Program-made: the position numbers and the translations under genes
In this document: in pieces, positions 1-11,575 of the stretch
How the letters are laid out: each line of letters starts with the position of its first letter
Numbering within the stretch: the stretch's first letter is position 1
The notes under the pieces: generated by a model
Database searches by the model: none
The model's input: the letters and a program-made list of their open reading frames with translations, nothing else
Told to the model about the DNA's origin: nothing
Origin: Cricetomys ansorgei
Taxonomy: Eukaryota; Chordata; Mammalia; Rodentia; Nesomyidae
Length of the DNA: 64,000 nt
Direction: 5' to 3'
NCBI GenBank assembly: GCA_026225945.1
Contig: JAMJFZ010003581.1
Coordinates: 3,391,001-3,455,000, forward strand

Positions 1-282
1 AACATGTTAAAAAAATCTGGAACTCAGGTAGTTACTGCTTAACACAAAATGAATATATATATAATTTGTCACTGAAATGGTTCTGCCAAGGGATTACAGA
101 AATGAGCTTTATGAAATTATTTGTAATGGCAACGCCAGCCATTCTTTTGGTATTGCAAAACCTTAATTAACCGCTCTCTTACTCATCTGGCTAAAGCCAC
201 AGAAAGCAGCAATTTGCTGCAGAAGACACTATCTCTGAGCGTGCTAACAGCCGAGATCTCCATGTATGCATGCATTTACCTA

Positions 283-375
283 TCCAATATTTATTGAGCA
301 TCTACCTCATGCCAGGTGCTACCCAGAGCTGGGAATGCCAACGTGAATAAAGCATAGACTTGGAAGAAGCAGGGA
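283..375 (-). repeat. L2 LINE 3'-end relic
   Basis: The stretch TATTGAGCATCTACCTCATG followed by CCAGGTGCTACCCAGAGCTGGGA matches, in antisense, the 3' end of the ancient L2 family. Divergence is high, as expected for an element shared by all placental mammals. Confidence 0.55.
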
Positions 376-595
376 AGACCGGAAGCTGAACAACAGAAAA
401 TGCCCACAAGGAGAAGTGAGCATTTGTGTAAAATTCCACGAGGAAAACAACTGGGTTTTTTGTTGTCATGATTGTTGTTTACATTTTTTAAAATTTGTTT
501 TGCTGTGGCATCTTACTGGGGTGGGTCAGACGTGGGAGAATTCAGAGCATAGAGCCTTGCTTTCTCCTCGCTGTGCTCCGAGATAGCCTCTGCTG

Positions 596-785
596 AAGCT
601 TGCAGCCCCCCTAAAAGTTCATACATTGGATCCCCAATTCTTCAGCGCACTGGTGTTGGGGAGGCGTTCTGTAGTGCTAACTGAGCACCATTGAATGGAT
701 TAATGTCAGCCTCATTTTGATGAGACTTAGATTAGGTACCACAAGAGTGGGCTGGTATAAAGCATCCCTGAACTAGTATCTTCTG
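596..785 (+). mobile_element. MaLR-type LTR, left part (split by a B1)
   Basis: CCCCTAAAAGTTCATACATTGGATCC followed by a GGATTAATG and a TTATAAAG-like segment resembles the first half of MST/MLT1/MT-type ERVL-MaLR LTRs. The second half resumes after the B1 at 789-949. Non-coding LTR relic. Confidence 0.5.
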
Positions 786-788
786 TGG

Positions 789-949
789 GTTTGTTTTTTG
801 TTTTTGTTTTGATGACGGAGTCTCAGTACATAGACCTGCATGGCCAGGGACTTGCTATGTAGACCAGGCTGGCTCAAACTCACAGAAATCCACCTGCCTC
901 TTCCTCCCAAAATCCTGGGAATAAAGGTGTGCTCTCCCATAGCCAGATG
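789..949 (-). mobile_element. B1 SINE inserted in a MaLR LTR
   Basis: Antisense B1: T-rich tail, GTCTCAGTACATAGACCTGC, CCAGGCTGGCTCAAACTCAC, ATCCACCTGCCTC and a degraded head. B1 elements derive from 7SL RNA and are rodent-specific. Confidence 0.85.
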
Positions 950-1106
950 CCTCATGTCCTCTGGGTGACATATCGACTGGGCAGATGCTGACATTATGTT
1001 TTCGGACTTCCTAGCTTCTAGAGCCACTAGCCAAAACAAACCTCTTTCTTTTTATAAATCGCCGAGTCTCAGGTGTTCTGTTACAGCTACAGACGAGCAA
1101 TGACGG
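950..1106 (+). mobile_element. MaLR-type LTR, right part
   Basis: Contains CGGACTTCCTAGCTTCTAGA, AACCTCTTTCTTTTTATAAA and TCTCAGGTGTTCTGTTACAG, the typical 3' half of MST/MLT1-like LTRs. It continues the element at 596-785. Confidence 0.6.
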
Positions 1107-2141
1107 TGGCCTCTGATATGACCTCTGTGATATTTTTCAGTCCCATTATTAGACACAAGTCATTTATCCGCACGGGATATGGAAGCAAAGAGAAACAGCC
1201 TCAAAATGCTGGCAAAGTCTGAAGAGGATAATGTCCAGAAAAACCCATCCAGGTGGCAGATGTTCCAAGGACACAATACCGGTTGTCCTTGCAAAGGAGA
1301 AAACACTGGATGTTGGTGACCTTGGTATTTGCTTTTGCACATAGCAACGCATGGGTCCATCTTTGCCCACTCTACACCCTGGGTCAGGCTTTCTGAAAGG
1401 CTGGAATGGTGTTAAAGATCACCACCAGCTGAGGGGTGGAACAGAGGTTATACAGTATCCAATCAGAACAGTCCTAAAGTTGGCAATACTCCTAAACAGA
1501 AGACTATCTGCCCAAGAAGTGGAGCTTCGCTGCCTGGAATCAGAAGCGAATCAGACCACCCAACTGCACCACCCTGGGAAGGACCATCTGTCTTCCCACA
1601 GCTCAGTCCCCTGTCTGTGTCATGGGGAGGACACCAGCTCCAGGGCATTTGCAGAATGGTACATGGTGCATCTACGTGAAGCAGGAAGGTAAAGGCCATA
1701 GGTTAGCCTGCATTTGAACACTGTCAATCACTCTTGCTCCACTCTCATAAGAACCGCCCCCCTTCTCTGACTGCGGTAATTTCCTCCCTACCTCCTTAGT
1801 ACCAGATTCTGCAAGTATCCCTGCCAGGGCCTAAACTCTGCTCTTTGGGTCCCTTCTCTCTGTCTTTTAGGCAACATCCGGCCCTGACTGTGACTTCCAG
1901 ATCCTGGACCATGACCCAGTGAGGGAGACTGAGGTTGGCCCTCTCCTCCTCTCTGAACCACTGTCTGCGACATTGACTCCAAATGAAAGTTTATATACTT
2001 GATACAAACAAACAGAAAAATGACTGGAGTTTTACTGGATTACCAGCTCCAAGTGGGTGGAGCATAGGCCGGTTGAGCTATGATCTCAGCACATTTTATA
2101 TCAAGGTGCCATTTTGCTAGAGAGTGAAGAAAAGACCAGCC

Positions 2142-2475
2142 TGGAATATAGCTCAACTGGTACAGCTAGCCATGTCAACATGAGCACGTAATACTGAGAT
2201 CCCACGTGGGCATGGCGGTACGTACTTATAATCCCAGTGCAGGCGAGGTAGAGACAGCTGGGTCCCCAAGACTCACTGGCCGGGCAGCTTATTAATAAGT
2301 TGATGAGTTCCAGGCCAAGTGAGATCCTGTCTCAACAAACAAACCAACCAATAGCAGAAAAGGCAGATGATGCCCGAAGCGCAGTACTGGGGTTTGACCC
2401 CTGGCCTACACCCACATAGACATGCACACATACATGCACACATGCATGCACACATGCACACATTCACTCTCGCAC
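2142..2475 (+). mobile_element. RSINE1/B4-type SINE with CA-rich tail
   Basis: A tRNA/ID-like head is followed by a GGGCATGGCGGTACGTACTT body, TAATCCCAGTGCAGGC, CTCACTGGCCGG, GATCCTGTCTCAA, a second segment ending CCTGGCCTACACCC, and CACACATGCACA repeats. This order matches the rodent B4/RSINE1 composite. Confidence 0.7.
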
Positions 2476-3540
2476 TTATACTGAAGGATGATGAACACAT
2501 CCTTGGAATTACCTGGCCTTGTTCTAAAAATTTATGATCTCACCCTGGGACCCCAGTCTCCAGCCCTGTAAAACGCAAGACAGCCAGGCAGAGTCTTGGT
2601 GAGTCTACAGGAAGTAGAGCTGACTTTGTACATGTCACCATGCGGTCCACAGCCATGGCCCTCCTTGAACGGAGACTGTGTAGATTCAGGACTCTAGTAA
2701 GTGATCCAGGCACTCATAAATGGTGTCATATTACTCACCAGCCCATCCTGCACACCTAGTACTTCTTGCAGTAGCTCTCTGAGGGTGAAAACACAGTCAT
2801 TTTTCTAAGGCCCCAGAAGCCAAGTGAATCACTAGTCTACCTGGGGAAGCTTTCTTCTGACGCAGGCCCCACACTCAACAGGCAGCCGTTCTCTCACAGA
2901 GAATGCTTATTAATCTTGTTAGCCCCCATCTTTAGCTGAGTACGACACAGGGTGACCAGCTCTTCTTGGGAATCTCCTGTTTTTAGCACAGAAGTCTCCC
3001 ACCCTAGGGATCTTTCTACCACTGGCAAACCAGGACCACTTCTCACCCCGCTTCCCATGGCTGACGAAGCACGGTGTATTTGAGGATCAGGTATCTGGGA
3101 AGGGTGATTCTGGATCAAGCATTTCCATGGCTGCTAAGCAATACTGGGAGGATTGCATTGTAAGCTCATTATTCCTAGAATTTGGCACTTAGATGCCAGT
3201 GGCTCTTAAACTTGTCTGTCTGTAGGTTAGAATTAGGGGAGATCTCTGGACTTTATCTCTCTTAGGGTGAAGTGAGGCTATTGGGGTTGCATTTTTAAAG
3301 CCATTCCTCCCAGAAGAAACACCAGCACAAAGAGCTGACTTAACAGCTACTATTCGCCCTTTGTCTCTACAGTGCTAGTTCAGCCCCCTCCATTCCAACG
3401 TCTTCTCTCCTGGTAGAAGTCAGGAAAAGCAATTTGGAATACAAAGGAGCTTCACAGGCTGAAATCAGAGATGGTATCACTGCTGGGTAGAAAATTCGAA
3501 ATCATTTCAGAAAAGTGCCTAAAGAGATATGTAGAAGAAC

Positions 3541-3690
3541 GCTAATGGTAGCTTTGATTGTAGTGCAAAACCCTGGAAATGATTCAAACATCCATCCACA
3601 GACGAGTGGGTAAGTAAAATGTGGGAGTAAATGCCTGTAACTGGAATGAACAAATAAGCTACAATGTTCCAACACTGGAACAAAGTGAAT
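3541..3690 (-). repeat. Old L1 (L1M-type) 3' region fragment
   Basis: GTAGCTTTGATTGTAGTGCA, CCCTGGAAATGATTCAAACA and CATCCACAGACGAGTGGGTA match the antisense of the mammalian L1M 3' region. The fragment runs into the adjoining microsatellite. Confidence 0.6.
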
Positions 3691-3703
3691 ATCTCTATCT
3701 ACA

Positions 3704-3739
<36 letters not shown>

Positions 3740-3808
3740 ATCTATCTATCTATCATCTATATCTATCTGTCTATCTGTCTGTCTGTCTATCTATCTATCT
3801 ACCTATCA

Positions 3809-3840
<32 letters not shown>

Positions 3841-3874
3841 CATCTATCATCTATCTATCTATCATCTATATCTA

Positions 3875-3914
<40 letters not shown>

Positions 3915-3917
3915 TCT
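3691..3917 (+). repeat. Compound tetranucleotide microsatellite (TATC)n/(TGTC)n
   Basis: About 227 bp of TCTA and TCTG units with CATC interruptions. A roughly 35-bp block of TATCATCTATC/ATATCTATCTG pattern occurs twice, near 3737 and near 3845. Long chance open frames here are low-complexity and not genes. Confidence 0.97.
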
Positions 3918-4596
<679 letters not shown>

Positions 4597-4831
4597 TCAG
4601 CTGGCCCGACTGTGGTGGCAACCGTTCCTCACTCCATACCACGTGCTCATTTGTCTGATTCAACCCTTCAAACGGCAGCTCCCATCTTTTGATGAACTCC
4701 AGGGCCACACAGAGGACTTCTAAAACATGTTGCTGAGCCCCGCCTCACACTACGCTGGGTGCACTTCTGCGCATGTACATCCGGAAGCCAGAGAACGACT
4801 TCCGATGTCTTTCCTCAGATTCCATCTCTCT

Positions 4832-4950
4832 CTCTTTTTTTAATACCTGAGCTCACAGTAAGGTTAGGCTAGATGGCCAGCAAGCTACAGAGATCTTCCT
4901 GTCTCCGCCCAACCAGCACTGGGATTACAACCGCACACTGCTGCGCCTCT
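4832..4950 (-). mobile_element. B4/RSINE1-type SINE fragment
   Basis: Antisense body: GAGCTCACAGTAAGGTTAGG, ATGGCCAGCAAGC, GATCTTCCTGTCTCCGCC and CACTGGGATTACAACCGC. Confidence 0.65.
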
Positions 4951-5039
4951 ATTGAGCTCTGAACCCTGCCCACGGCCCGAAGGATAACTATGCACCCCTG
5001 AAAAAAAGACTATCACTGTAGTCTCCTACTGCCTCTTGG

Positions 5040-5390
5040 CAGTTGTCAATCTATGTCTACTTCTGTGGGCTTACCTAACTCTGGATATTTTATGAGAATG
5101 GAACCATAGAATGCGTGAACTTTTGTGTCTACCTTCCTATCACATTTAAAAGGCTCATTATTTTGGTGATGGATTATCAATATTTCCTTCATACAGCTGA
5201 ATAATATTCCTTTGTATGGACAGACCACATTCTCCTTATAGCTTTGTCTGTTGAAGAACTTTAGGTTGTTCTTACTTTTGGCCTATTGTGAACAGTGCTG
5301 CTGAAAATATTCCTGCCTAAGTATTTGTTTGAGTTCCCTAAAGGAGTATTGCTGAGCACATGGTAACTCAATATTATCTTTTAATGGAAC
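5040..5390 (+). mobile_element. L1M-type LINE 3' region
   Basis: Contains ATTTTATGAGAATGGAACCA, CTGAATAATATTCCTTTGTA, GGTTGTTCTTACTTTTGGCC, TATTGTGAACAGTGCTGCTG and a GAGTATTGCTGAGCACATGG block, matching the non-coding 3' end of old mammalian L1. Confidence 0.85.
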
Positions 5391-5395
5391 CTAAT

Positions 5396-5429
5396 CTATC
5401 TATCTATATATTTTTATATGTATGGTATA

Positions 5430-5461
<32 letters not shown>

Positions 5462-5509
5462 TATACATATGTATGTATATATAATACATATACATATATA
5501 CATATATTC
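5396..5509 (+). repeat. Compound microsatellite TATC / CT / CA / TA
   Basis: Successive TCTA, (CT)n, (CA)n and TATG/TATA tracts between the L1 and the following B1-like element. Confidence 0.92.
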
Positions 5510-5626
5510 TTTTGATCTTGAGACAGGGTCTCACTGTGTAGCTCAGACCAGCCTTGAATGCAAGCTCTTCTTGCCTCGGACTCTAGGGTGCTGAGATGAT
5601 GGGCATACACCATCATAACTGGTCCT
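5510..5626 (-). mobile_element. B1-like monomer (PB1/B1F type)
   Basis: Antisense order TTGAGACAGGGTCTCACTG, TGTAGCTCAGACCAGCC, TTGCCTCGG and TGAGATGATGGGCATACACC; 7SL-derived, clearly diverged. Confidence 0.75.
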
Positions 5627-6109
5627 GATGCTGGTTTTAATAAATGATTATCTGAGGTTTGTCTTAGCTACATGAATTTGTAAGAGATGTAGGATTTCAG
5701 CAGGAGTCTGAGGCTGAAGTCTGGAATCCTTCCACTGGGCCGTGTCTGTGGAGTCCAAAGTTGGAACCCCACTCACAGATCACTTGAGAGGTAACTGTTG
5801 CCTAGTGACAGATGAGGGCTCGACAGAGGTAAAAGATGCTGGCCATCTAGGGTTGGGGACCTTGTGAATATCCCCAAGAACTAAACATCCCTGTTTAGAA
5901 TAGTGAGCATTTGGTTTTGCAAAGCATAAAATTAATTTTCATAGATTTAGAACTCTTTGACACAAATCTGAATCACTAGATAGTCTTCGAAGACCATTAG
6001 ATCTATCATTTGAATTGTAATCATAACCCTATCTCGAAGGTTAGGAGTCACTGTGGTGAGATCATTTCTCCTGAAGCTCCTAGCTGGGATTTATTGTGCC
6101 TTTACCGAA

Positions 6110-6270
6110 ATCTAGGCACCGCTGCTCACAGCTCTCCATGTCATCATCATGACAGCTCTATGAGCTGATGATGTCATCATTTCCACTTCCATCTTCTAGA
6201 CGAAGACTCTGAGTCCCAGTGGGGCTCTGTGATTGGTCCTGGTTAAACGCCAGTGTGGCAGTTCTTAGAG
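6110..6270 (-). repeat. MIR SINE relic
   Basis: ATCATTTCCACTTCCATC, TAGACGAAGACTCTGAGTC, TGTGATTGGTCCTGGTTAAA and GCCAGTGTGGCAG follow the antisense MIR consensus (…TTACAGATGAGGAAACTGAGG…). Confidence 0.5.
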
Positions 6271-6344
6271 CCTCTGTCCTAAGACACAGATACTGCTCTA
6301 TATGGGTCTCACAATCTGTGTATTTCTTTCCTTGTTTCATACAT

Positions 6345-6655
6345 GTAGAAATGTATTTTGATTATATTTGCTCCCATCCTCTCCCCTCCTGACCTTACGT
6401 TCTTTATGTTTTTATATCCGCTGCATCCAAGTCCCGTTTGTGCTGTCCATACACGTACATGGATGGGTGTTGGACCATACATTGGAACATGGTCAACCTA
6501 TCAGATGCCACACTCCCAAGGAAACTGCCTTCCCTTCCCCTAGCAGCCACCAACTGTCAAAAATCCCTCAATTGGAAGGAGGGCTCCTGGTCCCCTCCAA
6601 TTTTCCCTCCATGCTGTAATGTTGACTGGCTTATCTTGTGCAGGTCTTCCACAAC
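6345..6655. mobile_element. Rodent L1 (Lx-type) 3'-end fragment
   Basis: Shares the landmarks ATTTTGATTATATTTGCTCC, GTTTGTGCTGTCCATACAC, TGGAACATGGTCAACC and CTAGCAGCCACCAACTGTCA with the fragments at 11000-11111 and 23775-24190. These match a common rodent L1 3' UTR. Orientation not resolved. Confidence 0.6.
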
Positions 6656-6694
6656 CACTTAATTCATTTATTAGCGAACAAATTATAACAACAA

Positions 6695-6862
6695 ACCAAT
6701 TCACATGTGTATAGTGCCCGTGGATGTCTGAAGAGGGCACTGGATCCCTTGGAACTGGAGTTACAGACAGTGATGGGGCACCATGTGGATGCCGGGAATC
6801 AAACTGTAGTCCTCTGGAAGAGCAGCCAGTACCCTTAACTGCTGAACAATCTCTCCAGGTCT
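6695..6862 (-). mobile_element. B3/B2-family SINE
   Basis: Antisense tRNA-derived SINE: GAACTGGAGTTACAGACAG, CACCATGTGGATGCCGGGAA, CTGGAAGAGCAGCCAGTACC and AACTGCTGAACAATCTCTCC. Confidence 0.88.
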
Positions 6863-6909
6863 CCTTTTACATTTAACTTATTTATTTTTAAATTAACAAT
6901 GACCCTTCG

Positions 6910-7502
<593 letters not shown>

Positions 7503-7559
7503 CTATACGCCTACCCCGCCCTACAGCCAACTTCGTTGTGCCACATAAAAAATAAGCCA

Positions 7560-8324
7560 ACCAACCTTTATTGCATTAAAGCCACTAAGATTTTGCAGGT
7601 TTTTTTTTTTTTCTTTCCCTAACAACAACAAACCAAGCATCTTTCCTTGCTGTAGAAAGATCAGTTTTTCTCCTAGTCTCCCAAGTCTTGGAAGAAGTCA
7701 GCCCCAAAGCCTAGGCTTTCAGCTACCACTACGAAGGAATTCTTTCTCCCAGTCCTATTCCTTTCTGGATAGGAATTCTGACAATCAGCACCCTTTCCCT
7801 TGCACAGTGTGAGTACTCTGAGTTGGCCAGAACTCAGCCAGGGAGCTGATTAGTTAAGACAGTCTCAGGAATGGGAGGGGACAAGATGCTAAAAACTCAT
7901 TTTGTATTTAGCAATGTGTTTTAGGACAAAAATTTTTGAGTCCTCTCTCTGGCCCATTCATTTTTCCAGGTAGGAGGTTCTACCTCCCCGTCTTCTCTCC
8001 AAGGCCTAAGAGCAAGCGGGCAAGGCTGGCTAGTGGAGGATGGGCTTTTTGTTTGTTGGTTTGTTTTCTCCCAGTTGAGTGTCCTTTTTATTCATATTAT
8101 TATTGTTCTTAGTACCGTGCTGATCAGTTTGAGCTGCCAACCTCAAGTACTTATGTTAGAGGGAAGAAGTCAGAGCTGGGCAAGGGTTCCAGGTAGCTGG
8201 CCCTCTGTGTGCTGCCTACGTGGAAAGGCCTTGGTCAGCTCGCAGCATTTGCTCTACCGATCTTCGATTGGCACTTCCAGGCCATGGTTGCCTGGACTTG
8301 GCTTCTAACTTAAGAGCCTCAAGT
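7560..8324. other. Intronic DNA without recognised repeats
   Basis: Apart from a short T run near 7602-7612, I see no mobile element, RNA gene or coding signal. Confidence 0.5.
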
Positions 8325-8600
8325 AATTTCTATTGCCGTGACAAAATATCCTGCCAGAAACATAGGTACGTAAGAAAATAAATGGTTCATTTGATTTACA
8401 AGTCCAGATAAAAGCCAGTCATTTGGGGGAACGCTAGCAGCTAGTCACATGCATCCACTCTCAAGAGCAGAGAGAAACGGGTGCACCCATGCTCCTTGCT
8501 TGCTTGTTTAGCCAGCTTTTACTCTTACACGGTTCAGGACCCAGCCTAGGGAATGGTGCCTCCAAACAAGCTCTCGCACCCTAACTCAGAGGCCCAGCAC
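8325..8600 (-). mobile_element. MaLR-like solo LTR fragment
   Basis: TTGCCGTGACAAAATATCCT, AAATAAATGGTTCATTTGAT, TCAGGACCCAGCCTAGGGAA and TGGTGCCTCCAAACAAG resemble, in antisense, a common rodent LTR-like family with a TTTATT near the polyadenylation region. Exact family not determined. Confidence 0.5.
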
Positions 8601-9813
8601 AGGGCTTAGTGGCCGGGGCTTTCATCGGGCTATATGGTGCAATATGCTTAAGGCGATGATAATGAGCATGTGCCATGTGCCTCAAAGGCCCTCTCTGTAT
8701 GTTTTCAGGAGCCTGCAGTGGTATGGAGTGAGATCTAGCCAGGAATGAAGGGTTTTCCATTCCCGATGTTATAAATATTCATACTTTGAGGTGATAAATG
8801 GGACACAAGACAATTTGGCTACAGGAAGACACAACACATTGAGCCCAACAATGTACCCACAGACAAAGCACTGATACAGAAAGACCAGCTGTAGGGGACT
8901 CCCACCTTTACCACAGTGAATCTATTACTGTATCGATACCCAGTGCACACCAAGCACATAGTCAAATGTTGTGGTTCTCCACGGGACAGTTTTCTCCAAT
9001 GTGGAATCCCTCAAGCTCTGTGAGGTCTCCTTTAGCCTCTGGTCTGTACTGTTCTATGGTGGCTATCTCCAATTTTGGGTCTTAGGATATAACACTCTTA
9101 AGAAATTACTGAAGAGCCTAAAGAGAGCTTTTATACTGTGGGATTTCTCTCTTAATAGTTACTGTACCAGAAATAACATAGAAGTTTGAAAATATTTACT
9201 TACAAATGCATTTCAAAGCAGCAGCAGTATGCCCGCCCATTATATATTAACATAACCTTGTTATGGGGAATTGCTGTTTCCTGAAAAATGACAAGATATG
9301 GCCAGAAGAATGGGATTGCTTCCTGTGTTTGCAAGCCTTCACACCTTTAATCTTGCATGCACTTCCGGTGCATTATGTTCCGGTGACTCAGCAGTGTGAA
9401 GGAGTGTGGGGTGGCAAGTGTAGGTTGTGTGAATGGCCTCTCAAGGAGCATGGCTGTAATCCCTTGATACGTCAACACTCGACAAGTGGTCGCTTCTGAA
9501 GGTAGCTGCAGCTCAGAATCTGGAGCCACAAGCAAATAACGCTTTCACTGTATTAAACCCATTGACCTAATTTTGTGCTATGTACTAATTATGTTTAACG
9601 CCTGCATGATTTTACAATAGCAGACACTGCCATTTGTAAAATAGCTTCCCTAAGTTATATAGCCTTCCAAAATGATCAGCGCAATCCCACAATATTAGAA
9701 TGACAATCAATAGTAATGATGACCAAAAAGTTTAGTGGATTAAAATTTTCCCCAATCAGTTTTAAAGCTTGTGGTTTATCACTGACAACACGCATAACAG
9801 TTATTTTTAAAAA
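8601..9813. other. Intronic DNA without recognised repeats
   Basis: Moderately AT-rich. No SINE, LTR, RNA gene or coding similarity was recognised; open frames are short. Confidence 0.5.
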
Positions 9814-10468
9814 GTGTGTGTGTGTATGTGTATGTGTGTGTGTATGTGCATGTGCATGTATGTGTATTTATATGTGTGTGTGTATGTGTATGTGTGTGTA
9901 TGTGTGTGAGTATGTGTGTGTGTGTATATGTGTGTTTGTATATGTATATGTGTGTGTGTATGTGTGTGTATGTGTGTGTGTGTATATGTGTGTTTGTATA
10001 TGTATATGTGTGTGTGTATGTGTGTGTATGTGTGTGTGTGTATATGTGTTTTTGTATATGTATATGTGTGTGTGTATGTGTGTGTGTATATGTGTGTTTG
10101 TATATGTATATGTGTGTGTGTATGTGTGTGTGTATATGTGTGTTTGTATATGTATATGTGTGTGTGTATGTGTGTGTATGTGTGTGTGTATATGTGTGTT
10201 TGTATATGTATATGTGTGTGTGTATGTGTGTGTATGTGTGTATGTGTGTATATGTGTGTATATATGTGTGTATGTATATGTGTGTTTGTATATGTGGATG
10301 TGTGCATATGTGTGTATTTATGTGTGTGTATATATACATGTGCATGTGTGTTTGTATATGTGTATGTGTGTATGAGTTTGTGTTTATGTGTATGTGAATA
10401 TGTGTGTGTGTGCATGTATGTGTGTACATGTGTATGAATATGTGTGTGTGCATGTGTATGTGTGTGTA

Positions 10469-10498
<30 letters not shown>
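9814..10498 (+). repeat. Very long GT/TATG microsatellite with higher-order repeat
   Basis: About 685 bp of alternating purine-pyrimidine GT with TATG, TATA and TTTG interruptions. The interruption TTTGTATATGTATATG recurs at 9935, 9993, 10051, 10097, 10143 and 10199 (spacings 58, 58, 46, 46 and 56), so a minisatellite is laid over the dinucleotide repeat. Poly-Cys/Val and poly-Thr/His frames here are artefacts. Confidence 0.98.

Positions 10499-10528
<30 letters not shown>
10499..10528 (+). repeat. (GA)n tract closing the GT array
   Basis: Thirty bases of pure AG repeat sit between the GT array and a B3 SINE, where B3 tails commonly seed GA/GT growth. Confidence 0.95.
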
Positions 10529-10530
<2 letters not shown>

Positions 10531-10660
10531 TGCAGAGGCCGGAAGAGGACATTGGATCCACTGAGGCTGGTGTTAACAGTTGGTGAACTACCTGCAGTTG
10601 GGCCCTAGGAACCAAATTGGAGTCCTCTACCAGAGCTACATAAGCTCCTCAAGCTACACA
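10529..10660 (-). mobile_element. B3/B2-family SINE fragment
   Basis: Antisense GCAGAGGCCGGAAGAGGACA, TTGGATCCACTGAGGCTGG, CAGTTGGTGAACTACC, GGAACCAAATTGGAGTCCTC. Confidence 0.75.
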
Positions 10661-10999
10661 TACATACACAAGCGGTACAAGCTATAGGTCTCTGCAGCCC
10701 CAGGAGGATTGTTATTTTTTTAAGTTAACATACAAAGAAATGGGCTTCACTACGGCATCTGCACAGATGTCGTTGTGCTGCGCTGTTCATCCTTCCCACA
10801 GCACCTTCACTCAACCAGAGACTTCCTTTCCACCAAAGGGTCCCCCCTTCTGCTCACATGTAACATGTCTTTCATTACATGGAGAACACTGGATTGGGGG
10901 TTTTCTACCTTTTGATGCATTGGAGTTTTGTAGGTGCTGCCTGAGTACTTATTTCTTCACTTGGGGAACCCTGTTGCAAGTTTTTGCTTTCTAATTTAC

Positions 11000-11111
11000 T
11001 ACAGTCTAAGAATTTCATACACATACAATATTTTGATCAAATGGCCCCTAATCCATTCCCTTCCAGTTCCTCCCTTATTCCTCCCTACTTGTCCCTTCAA
11101 ACTTCCGGTAA
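11000..11111. mobile_element. Rodent L1 3'-end fragment, left part (split by a B3)
   Basis: AATTTCATACACATACAATA, TTTTGATCAAATGGCCCC and a CTTCCAGTTCCTCCC block match the rodent L1 3' end seen at 23775. The sequence resumes after the B3 at about 11395. Confidence 0.55.
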
Positions 11112-11328
11112 GCATTTAAAGAGATTTATTTACACTTCATGTTTATGGGTGTTTGTGTTTATGAATATGATGTGCCTTGTATCTTCAGAGGCCAAAAGAG
11201 GGTGTTAGATGCCCAGGAACTGGAGTTACGAATGATTTTAAGGTACCATGTGGGTGCTGGGAACTGAACTTGGTTCTTTTGCAAGAGGAGTCGGTGCTCT
11301 TTACCATCGAGCCATCCCTTCAGACCTG
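11112..11328 (-). mobile_element. B3 SINE nested in an L1 3' end
   Basis: Antisense B3: AGAGATTTATTTACACTTCA, TCTTCAGAGGCCAAAAGAGG, TACCATGTGGGTGCTGGGAA and CATCGAGCCATCCCTTCAGA. Confidence 0.88.
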
Positions 11329-11394
11329 AAGTGGTCATTTTACAAAAGAACCTATGGACAACACTTAGTGTGGTCTGTAGGTGCACAGTGTGAG

Positions 11395-11575
11395 GCTTGT
11401 CCTAGAGCGTGGACGGCCTCTCAGGACTGACTCCCTGAAATAAATCTGACTCTCCCTCCTTCACCGGTCACCAGTTGTCAATAGCTCCTCAGTTAGGGGT
11501 GGGGATTCATGACCCTTCTCCGTCCCATGCTGGGGTTTTGGTTAAAAAGCCCCCCTCCAAATTTACAGGTGGTAA
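11395..11575. mobile_element. Rodent L1 3'-end fragment, right part
   Basis: CCAGTTGTCAATAGCTCCTC, AGTTAGGGGTGGGGATTCAT and CCATGCTGGGGTTTTGG are the known continuation of this L1 3' end, so one element is interrupted by the B3. Confidence 0.65.

Noticed and set aside
9814..10300. Regularly spaced repeats that might be taken for a CRISPR array
   Set aside because: Rodent nuclear DNA, and the 'spacers' are themselves GT repeats; this is a minisatellite over a microsatellite.
9716..10615. Long open frames (up to 278 codons) of Cys/Val or Thr/His on both strands
   Set aside because: They arise from translating the GT/CA array in every frame; no real protein-like composition or start context.
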